From positions 1 to 11,734 of the forward strand of contig CALVZZ010000076.1 of NCBI GenBank assembly GCA_944372715.1: a stretch of 11,734 nt of DNA, written 5' to 3'. The DNA is from an uncultured Clostridia bacterium. Its GTDB lineage: Bacteria; Bacillota; Clostridia; Christensenellales; UBA1242. The notes beneath the pieces are model-generated. The model searched no databases. It was not told the DNA's origin and saw nothing but the letters and a program-made list of their open reading frames with translations. This document shows, in pieces, positions 6,871 to 11,734 of the stretch (position 1 is the first letter of the stretch; each line of letters opens with the position of its first letter). Both the position numbers and the translations under genes were made by a program.

Positions 6871-6899
6871 TTGAAAATTTTTATAACATATGATATTTT
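6871..6899 (+). promoter_or_regulatory. Probable promoter of the 253-residue hypothetical gene
   Basis: TTGAAA (6871-6876), a 17-base spacer and TATTTT (6894-6899) preceded by TG at 6891-6892 (an extended -10). Start near 6906, leaving a short leader with AGGAG (6910-6914) before the ATG at 6920. Confidence 0.5.
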
Positions 6900-6919
6900 T
6901 ATAAAGCTTAGGAGAAATT

Positions 6920-7681
6920 ATGTGGAATAATACACAATTTGCAACATCAGATTTAATATTTGGGAATAAAATAACAGAAAATGAATTAATAAAAACATTA
7001 AACAAGCTTTTATTACTAATAAACAACAATAAGGAAAAATATGTCATTATTCAGCATTTAATTTGGCCAAGATACGATACAATTGAAAACATCAAATTAG
7101 GTGTAATGAAATATGGTTTAGATATAAAATCCATTGGATTGGCTTCAACAACAAAAATCACAGGAAACACTCGCACAATAACTCCTCGTCAAATTATGGA
7201 TTATCATTACGATATGCCACTGACGGCGCTTAGACATAATTTAGGATTTGCAATTCCATTAACCATAATAGATGAATTTGGTAGACGAATAAATTATGCA
7301 CTAGATTACGATCATCCGGAAATTCCTTGGCGAGAAGGTAAAATGTGTGCAATTATAGATTTTGTTGCATTTGAAAAAAAGAGCATAAGTAATACATATT
7401 CTCTTTTCAATTTAGACTTAAATTCAACAGCAAACGAATATTCATATCAAATAAATAGAAAAGCTTTACCGTTTTTGAGCAAAGAAGAAAAGAAGCAACA
7501 TTTTTTAGAAGTTTCTAAAATTATAAAAAAGATATTAGTTAATAAATACAAGATAATGACAGAAAAGGAGTACAATCAAGTTCCAGATCTCAATCCATAT
7601 ATAAACAAATTAATAATGCAGGAATACAAAAAAGTAAAAAATGAAATCTATGCCAACCCTGATTGTTGGTTAGAACCATAA
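6920..7681 (+). CDS. Hypothetical protein, 253 residues, soluble, no recognised family
   Basis: I do not recognise this protein. It has no signal peptide or membrane segment and is rich in Lys, Asn and Ile. The middle (about 40-160) looks like a folded, possibly catalytic or ligand-binding core with dense polar and aromatic residues: IIQHLIWPRYD (43-53), TPRQIMDYHYDMP (88-100), ALRHNLGFAIPL (103-114), and DYDHPEIPWREGK (129-141). The C-terminal third is helical and basic (SKEEKKQHFLEVSKIIKKI), ending in NPDCWLEP. AGGAG at 6910-6914, five bases before ATG, supports the start. It stands alone: rubrerythrin diverges from it upstream, and a strong bidirectional terminator follows, so neighbours give no functional hint. 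Base use matches the surroundings, with no sign of recent transfer. Confidence 0.85.
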   Translation: MWNNTQFATSDLIFGNKITENELIKTLNKLLLLINNNKEKYVIIQHLIWPRYDTIENIKLGVMKYGLDIKSIGLASTTKITGNTRTITPRQIMDYHYDMPLTALRHNLGFAIPLTIIDEFGRRINYALDYDHPEIPWREGKMCAIIDFVAFEKKSISNTYSLFNLDLNSTANEYSYQINRKALPFLSKEEKKQHFLEVSKIIKKILVNKYKIMTEKEYNQVPDLNPYINKLIMQEYKKVKNEIYANPDCWLEP

Positions 7682-7710
7682 AAATGCACAATTGGTATTG
7701 TGCATTTTTT
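7681..7710. terminator. Bidirectional intrinsic terminator between the hypothetical and DUF2804 genes
   Basis: A perfect 11-bp stem (AAAATGCACAA, 7681-7691, with TTGTGCATTTT, 7698-7708) and a 6-base loop, with T-runs on both strands. It touches the stop codons of the two converging genes. Confidence 0.92.
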
Positions 7711-8740
7711 ACCACCTATTTTTTACTTTTTCAGCAAAACCTAAAAGATTTTTTATTTCAACTTTCTTACCATCATCTAGAATAATTTTTCCACTATACC
7801 TTCCAAAAATCTGATGTTGAATGCTTGAAATTATAATCGCACTTGAATGACTATACCTATCTAAAATTGGTTCAAATTTTAAATCTAATCTTCCATCACT
7901 TGATGTTATTATCCAAGTTTGCATAAAATCATCTTTTCCTTTTAAATTTTTAGGAATTTCAAACTTTACATCTTCAAGTTTATTTGCAATACCATCATAA
8001 AAAATCATATTTTCTGATGCATTAGATGTATCACCAAAACCAGCGCCAATATTAAATCCAAATTTTTTTCCTGAAATCTCCCTAGCACAAGCCCCCCAAA
8101 GCCAAGTACATTTATACGGCCATACACCACGTCCCCAATCAAGTATACCTTGTGAGCCTTGTTCAAAATCATATTTGTTGTTTCCAATTTTAACCATTCC
8201 AATAGCTTTGTAACCAATAATTTTATGATTATAATAAAAGCAATTTTCTTTTTCCCAAAATGGAGTTGCAATACACATACTGTCTTTTGGTTCATCTGTA
8301 AGCTTTATGTTTGCAATCAAAGATTCATCTTTATAGAAATTTTTTAAATAAACATTAATTTCTCTTGTCTTTTCATTTACTTGAAAAAAATAGTTGTATT
8401 TTTTATTTTTAACTTCAATATTGCCATAAGAAGATGAACTGGGCATATTGGTTTTTCCCAATGGCATAAATTTCATATTAGTTTTAGTAATTTCAGTTTT
8501 ATTTACAAAATCTAAAAATGTTGTGCTATATAAACCCATATAGCCATTGTCTGCAACTGTAAATGCAACTCCAAATTTTTCATTATAAATTAAATAATAA
8601 TCCCATTCTTTAATTTTTAACTTACTAGATTTAATCATTTTTCTGTCATATTTTAACAGCATTTTAGTTGAATAACCTTTTTCTGCAAGCTTGCCATTTT
8701 CATCTAAAAGGAATTTTTCTTCTTCAATTCTTTTTTGCAT
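7709..8740 (-). CDS. DUF2804 family protein
   Basis: A 343-residue protein of the DUF2804 family, whose function is not known. The family is recognised by LDWGRGVWPYKCTWLWGACA (about 200-219), the tryptophan-rich core typical of DUF2804, and by the GFNIGAGFGDTSNASENM stretch that follows. The repeated beta-rich segments suggest a lipocalin-like or sandwich fold, which is inference. There is no signal peptide, so it is probably cytoplasmic. The frame could begin at an ATG at 8752, but that has only a weak site, while the ATG at 8740 has GGAG six bases upstream; I chose 8740. It lies 36 bases after cdd on the same strand with no visible terminator or promoter between, so it is likely the last gene of that transcript. 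Confidence 0.85.
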   Translation of the reverse strand: MQKRIEEEKFLLDENGKLAEKGYSTKMLLKYDRKMIKSSKLKIKEWDYYLIYNEKFGVAFTVADNGYMGLYSTTFLDFVNKTEITKTNMKFMPLGKTNMPSSSSYGNIEVKNKKYNYFFQVNEKTREINVYLKNFYKDESLIANIKLTDEPKDSMCIATPFWEKENCFYYNHKIIGYKAIGMVKIGNNKYDFEQGSQGILDWGRGVWPYKCTWLWGACAREISGKKFGFNIGAGFGDTSNASENMIFYDGIANKLEDVKFEIPKNLKGKDDFMQTWIITSSDGRLDLKFEPILDRYSHSSAIIISSIQHQIFGRYSGKIILDDGKKVEIKNLLGFAEKVKNRW

Positions 8741-8776
8741 ATTCTTCTCCATTCTCTTTTGAATTTTTTTAATATT

Positions 8777-9160
8777 TTACTTTAATTCAAATGGGTGTGA
8801 AAATATGTCATTAAGTTTACAAACATTAACAAATTTTCCACCTTTACTGAGGACAATATCAATATTCCCAAACTCACTTAAAAATTGTCTGCAAATTCCA
8901 CAGGGATAACAAACAACATTATCGTCACTACAAGCCAAAGCAATTGCACTAAACTCCTTTTCCCCATCAAATATTGCCTTTACACAAGCAACTCGTTCAG
9001 CACAAATAGTTGCTCCATAAGAAGAATTTTCAATATTTGCACCCAAATAAACTTTTCCACTTTTGGTCAGCAATGCCACTCCCACACTAAATTTAGAATA
9101 TGGACAATAACTATGCATTTTTGCTTCATTTGCTAAATCTACCAATTCTTGATAACTCAT
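8777..9160 (-). CDS. cdd: Cytidine deaminase
   Basis: A 127-residue homotetrameric-type enzyme that deaminates cytidine and deoxycytidine to uridine and deoxyuridine in pyrimidine salvage. The substrate-binding NIEN (42-45), zinc motif CAE (C53, catalytic E55) and PCGICRQ (C87, C90) are all present. Length is typical of the short Gram-positive form. Its ATG follows directly after the TAA of the YitT gene (TAAATG), with AAAGGA inside the YitT tail as ribosome binding site, so translation is probably coupled to yitT. In many Firmicutes cdd sits with era and DNA-repair genes; here its neighbours are YitT and DUF2804. Confidence 0.96.
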   Translation of the reverse strand: MSYQELVDLANEAKMHSYCPYSKFSVGVALLTKSGKVYLGANIENSSYGATICAERVACVKAIFDGEKEFSAIALACSDDNVVCYPCGICRQFLSEFGNIDIVLSKGGKFVNVCKLNDIFSHPFELK

Positions 9161-10213
9161 TTATTTTTCCTTTAATTTTTTATTTTTATTTTCTTTATTT
9201 TTATTTTCTTTATTTTTGTTTTCTTTATTTAATTGCAAAAGTTGTTTTATATCATAATGAAACTTTATTTTATTGTTAGCCACAAACCTTTTGTACTTTC
9301 TTTTCCTATGTTTATAATAATTATATAAAATTGTACCATTCTTTTTTAATGGAACAAATCCCCCTCCAGAAACTTCGGTAACAGGACAGGAAAAAATAAA
9401 AGCATTTTCATCACAATCTGCAACAATATATTTTAAATGAGCCACCTGTCCCCTATTCACAAGGACAAGAAGCATAGTTTGAGATGCCTTAGTATACATA
9501 CCACTAACACTCATACCTGTAACGCCTCTTGCAACCTCTTCCATAATTCTTTTCGCAATTTCTGAATTTTTGTAAGAAATAATGTAATATGCTCTTACAC
9601 TTTGCACACCAGCCACAACAAAATCGGCAACTCTGCCTGCTAAAAAAATTGCAATCAAGGAATAGAGAGCTGATGAAATGCCATAAACTAAAATTGAAGC
9701 AAAAATAACCAATGCATTTATACAAATTAAAACATTACCAACTGTAAAATTTGGATATTTTTTATTTATAATGCTTGCAAGCAATTCGCTCCCACCTGTT
9801 GAGCCACGTCCCCTTAACATTATACCTGTTCCCAATCCTGCTATTATCCCTCCATACAAAGCAAATAATAATGGATCAACTGTCAAATTTATATTAAAAT
9901 TTGCAAATTGTAAAAATAGCGTGTAACCTACAATACCAATCAACGAAAGTATTGCAAATCTTTTCCCCATAGATTTTAAAGCCAAAATATAAAGAATAAT
10001 ATTTAGCAAGATATAAACAACTGACACCGGAATATCTATTCCCCCATACTTTGCAAAAAGAACACTTATTATGGTTGCAATTCCAGAAAATCCACTTGGA
10101 AGAATTTCACTTGGAAATAAAAAAGTGTTAAATGCAAATGCCATAAAAAACCCACCCACTAAAACAAGTAGGCAATCAACTATAAATTTTAACTGTTTAT
10201 TTTTAATAACCAT
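9161..10213 (-). CDS. YitT family (DUF161/DUF2179) membrane protein with a basic repeat tail
   Basis: A 350-residue integral membrane protein. About five to six hydrophobic segments fill residues 10-205 and carry the family motif RGRGSTGGSELL (134-145). A cytoplasmic DUF2179 domain follows at about 208-288 (RAYYIISYKNSEIA ... FIFSCPVTEVSGGGF). Molecular function is not established; a transport role is often proposed. It extends about 60 residues beyond the usual end with a strongly basic tail (KHRKRKYKR) and three KENKN repeats. No Shine-Dalgarno precedes the ATG, and a promoter -10 lies nine bases upstream, so the mRNA may be leaderless. The next ATG would remove half of the first membrane helix, so the chosen start is favoured. 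The tail carries the ribosome binding site for cdd. Confidence 0.9.
   Translation of the reverse strand: MVIKNKQLKFIVDCLLVLVGGFFMAFAFNTFLFPSEILPSGFSGIATIISVLFAKYGGIDIPVSVVYILLNIILYILALKSMGKRFAILSLIGIVGYTLFLQFANFNINLTVDPLLFALYGGIIAGLGTGIMLRGRGSTGGSELLASIINKKYPNFTVGNVLICINALVIFASILVYGISSALYSLIAIFLAGRVADFVVAGVQSVRAYYIISYKNSEIAKRIMEEVARGVTGMSVSGMYTKASQTMLLVLVNRGQVAHLKYIVADCDENAFIFSCPVTEVSGGGFVPLKKNGTILYNYYKHRKRKYKRFVANNKIKFHYDIKQLLQLNKENKNKENKNKENKNKKLKEK
9181..9225 (-). repeat. Three tandem 15-bp repeats in the YitT gene 3' end
   Basis: Three copies of TATTTTTATTTTCTT (plus strand), at 9181-9195, 9196-9210 and 9211-9225; the third has one mismatch (G for A). Each copy encodes a KENKN unit on the minus strand. 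Copy-number change would keep the reading frame, since 15 is a multiple of three. Confidence 0.95.
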
Positions 10214-10221
10214 TGTAACTA

Positions 10222-10251
10222 AATATAACTTAATCTATGAAAATTTGTCAA
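10222..10251 (-). promoter_or_regulatory. Promoter of the yitT-cdd-DUF2804 unit, giving a near-leaderless mRNA
   Basis: Minus strand TTGACA (10251-10246), an 18-base spacer and TATATT (10227-10222). The yitT ATG starts at 10213, eight bases after the -10, so the start point would lie within about two bases of the ATG. The -35 lies just after the M14 stop codon. Confidence 0.65.
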
Positions 10252-10255
10252 ATTA

Positions 10256-11083
10256 TTACAAGCAATTCAAAAAAGTTGATATAACAAATTTGTTTTTATC
10301 ATAAATATCCATCAAATATTTTTCTGATATTGGATGTTTTAAAAAATCATTCCCAAGTTCTATTGTAAAAGCAGGTATTTTATAATAATAGCTAAGATAA
10401 TCACTAAGCCCACCTGTTGAATTTTTTGTTTTAATTGGCAAATATCCATTTAGTTCACATAACCTTTTTACAATTTTTCTTTCTTCTTTTAATCGTTTTC
10501 CAGACATTTTGAAACCGTAATAAATAACCTCACCTTTGGAATGAAATGATAAACTTCCGTCAATTTTATTTTGCTCAACAAATTTTAAAAAATTAATATT
10601 TTCTATTTCAGAATTAGGATAATATCCGATAAAATTAGCTTTTGACAATTTTTTTGTATTTTGAGCTCCCTGCCCCCAAAAAACATCATAATTAACATTT
10701 AAATCAACCCCATTAATATTTGCTTTCCATTGAGAAAAATCTTCACTTTCATTTACAAGTAATAAAAAACTTTTAAGTTTTTCATCTTTAATAAAATTCA
10801 CTCCGTCTAAGACTAGTCTTATTCCGTCAGGATTCATCATAGGAATAAAGTAGATTCCACCATTCAATTTAAAATTCTTTAAATTATTAATTGCTTCAAG
10901 TATAAATAATGTTGAAATGTATTCTCTTGCGTGTATTCCTCCTTCAACAACAATTTGTTTCCCATCTGTATTTCCCAAATGAAAACAAACAATGCTTTCC
11001 CCAAGAACACTTTTACCAATATCAAAATTTTTAATTTCTCTTTTTAATTTTTCAATTTCTTCAATAATTTTAATATATTTCAT
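10256..11083 (-). CDS. M14 family zinc carboxypeptidase
   Basis: A 275-residue metallopeptidase of family M14. Zinc ligands are visible as HARE (H51, E54) and H181 in SFHSKG; the general-base glutamate is E242 in FTIELGN. NPDG (84-87) and GVDLNVN (125-131) are conserved substrate-site motifs; the usual DLNRN arginine is valine here, which I recall also in other clostridial M14 proteins. Relatives include gamma-D-glutamyl-diamino acid peptidases that cleave wall peptides, but the substrate cannot be read from the sequence. There is no signal peptide, LysM or SH3 domain, so it may work inside the cell, for example on recycled muropeptides (inference). No Shine-Dalgarno is present, and a TATATT hexamer ends six bases before the ATG. 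No terminator separates it from yitT. Confidence 0.9.
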   Translation of the reverse strand: MKYIKIIEEIEKLKREIKNFDIGKSVLGESIVCFHLGNTDGKQIVVEGGIHAREYISTLFILEAINNLKNFKLNGGIYFIPMMNPDGIRLVLDGVNFIKDEKLKSFLLLVNESEDFSQWKANINGVDLNVNYDVFWGQGAQNTKKLSKANFIGYYPNSEIENINFLKFVEQNKIDGSLSFHSKGEVIYYGFKMSGKRLKEERKIVKRLCELNGYLPIKTKNSTGGLSDYLSYYYKIPAFTIELGNDFLKHPISEKYLMDIYDKNKFVISTFLNCL

Positions 11084-11089
11084 ATAGAA

Positions 11090-11117
11090 AATATATGCAA
11101 AAAATGTTAATTGTGAA
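11090..11117 (-). promoter_or_regulatory. Probable leaderless promoter of the M14 peptidase gene
   Basis: Minus strand TTCACA (11117-11112), a 16-base spacer and TATATT (11095-11090); 5/6 in each hexamer. The ATG begins seven bases after the -10, where transcription itself would start. The -35 abuts the -10 of the divergent Amidase_6 gene. Confidence 0.5.
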
Positions 11118-11123
11118 TATAAA
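11118..11123 (+). promoter_or_regulatory. Candidate -10 element of the Amidase_6 gene
   Basis: TATAAA (11118-11123) lies five bases before the ATG at 11129, in leaderless spacing. No good -35 is present (ATGCAA at 11095-11100, 17 bases upstream), so the assignment is weak. Confidence 0.35.
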
Positions 11124-11128
11124 TTTAT

Positions 11129-11605
11129 ATGATAAGAGGATACAATAGGAGTATTGCAGTTGAATATGCTTTAAAATATGCATTAAATCCTAACCCTAAC
11201 TATTATGACTTTGACAACATTGGTGGAGACTGTACAAATTTTATTTCACAATGTGTATATGCTGGTTCAAAAATTATGAATTATAACAAATTGAAAGGTT
11301 GGTACTATATTAACCTTAATAATCGTGCACCCAGCTGGACCAGTGTAAATTTTTTTCAAAATTTTATATTAAACAATATGTCAGTTGGACCGTTTGGCAT
11401 AGAAATACCCAAAAAAGATATTGAGTTAGGAGATATAATTCAATTAAAACAAGATAAAATATATAATCATAGTTTAATAGTCACAAAAATAATAAATTCT
11501 GAAATATACATAAGTACACATAGCACAAATGAATTGGACAGACCACTCAGCAGTTATTTTTATAAAGAAATAAAATATATAAAAATATTGGGTGTAAACA
11601 TCTAA
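11129..11605 (+). CDS. Amidase_6 domain protein (putative amidase, NlpC/P60-like fold)
   Basis: A 158-residue protein made up almost wholly of the putative amidase domain (Amidase_6, PF12671). The start YNRSIAVEYALKYALNPNPNYY (5-26) and GGDCTNFISQCVYAG (32-46) are characteristic; C35 is the presumed nucleophile. A histidine follows in HSLIV (H114), and STHSTNELDRPLS (129-141) fits the family's closing motif. In other bacteria the domain is often at the end of secreted wall-associated proteins; this copy has no signal peptide, so it may be cytoplasmic or exported without one. The family start matches the ATG at 11129, and an in-frame TAA at 11120 rules out an earlier start. There is no Shine-Dalgarno. 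It diverges from the M14 gene across 45 bases, suggesting joint regulation and perhaps related peptide substrates. Confidence 0.85.
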   Translation: MIRGYNRSIAVEYALKYALNPNPNYYDFDNIGGDCTNFISQCVYAGSKIMNYNKLKGWYYINLNNRAPSWTSVNFFQNFILNNMSVGPFGIEIPKKDIELGDIIQLKQDKIYNHSLIVTKIINSEIYISTHSTNELDRPLSSYFYKEIKYIKILGVNI

Positions 11606-11734
11606 AAAAGTTGAAATTGATCATCAAAAATGCTAAACTGAAAAGTGTTAAGAATATTGTTAAACAGCGAGAATGATTTCAATAAAAAAATTTGTTTCAC
11701 AGTAAAGTTAATAGTACACTAGCTTGATGCAAAT
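11606..11734. other. Right-edge stretch with no recognised feature
   Basis: The 129 bases after the Amidase_6 stop hold no open frame of useful length, no clear U-tailed hairpin and no recognised promoter. A short palindrome TTGATCATCAA lies near 11618. The terminator of the Amidase_6 gene was not found here. Confidence 0.5.

Noticed and set aside
8005..8295. 96-residue minus-strand frame inside the DUF2804 gene
   Set aside because: Overlaps a recognised family core in another frame and has no features of its own.
8741..8752. Start of the DUF2804 gene at 8752
   Set aside because: Only a weak purine stretch precedes it, while the ATG at 8740 has GGAG at good spacing. Not fully excluded.
1..11734. 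CRISPR array, tRNA, rRNA, insertion sequence, prophage or attachment site
   Set aside because: No spaced repeats, cloverleaf, transposase or phage-like frames were found on either strand.

Overview
The window is very AT-rich and gene-dense. It uses the standard genetic code, strong Shine-Dalgarno sequences (GGAG or AGGAG types) for most genes, TTGACA/TATAAT-like promoters and classical U-tailed terminators. This points to a low-GC Gram-positive relative, most likely an anaerobic clostridial lineage. The inference rests on a reverse rubrerythrin, a two-gene SufC/SufB-type (SMS-like) Fe-S assembly locus, a YitT family protein and an Amidase_6 protein. Genus or species cannot be fixed from the sequence. 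The DNA looks like core chromosome: there is no insertion sequence, phage gene, CRISPR array, tRNA or rRNA that I can see.

Left block (1-4763, all on the minus strand). In transcription order it holds a Fe-S cluster scaffold pair (sufC/smsC then sufB/smsB, one base apart), a 71-residue two-helix membrane protein with its own consensus promoter, secG, an intrinsic terminator, and rnr (RNase R) with a second terminator at its stop codon. The 5' part of an unrecognised gene follows, cut by the window edge. The secG-rnr pairing is the familiar Gram-positive arrangement, but the terminator between the two genes is notable.

Middle block (4782-7710). tdk (thymidine kinase) has a perfect TTGACA-17-TATAAT promoter diverging from sufC. 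A secreted SIMPL-domain protein follows, then a convergent reverse rubrerythrin with which it shares a bidirectional terminator. Next is an unrecognised 253-residue soluble protein with its own promoter and terminator.

Right block (7709-11605). On the minus strand, an M14 zinc carboxypeptidase, a YitT/DUF2179 membrane protein, cytidine deaminase (cdd) and a DUF2804 protein follow one another closely. The YitT and cdd genes abut directly. An Amidase_6 protein diverges from the M14 gene across only 45 bp. The M14, YitT and Amidase_6 genes lack a Shine-Dalgarno, and each has a -10-like hexamer 5-9 bases before its ATG, so they look like leaderless transcripts in a genome that otherwise uses strong ribosome binding sites.

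The functional themes are nucleotide salvage (tdk, cdd), Fe-S and peroxide handling (SufC/SufB, rubrerythrin), protein export and RNA turnover (secG, rnr), and peptide or wall-fragment hydrolysis (M14, Amidase_6). No single elaborate new system stands out. The best leads are the leaderless gene cluster with its overlapping divergent promoters, the orphan 253-residue protein, the small membrane protein ahead of secG, and the compact Fe-S pair.
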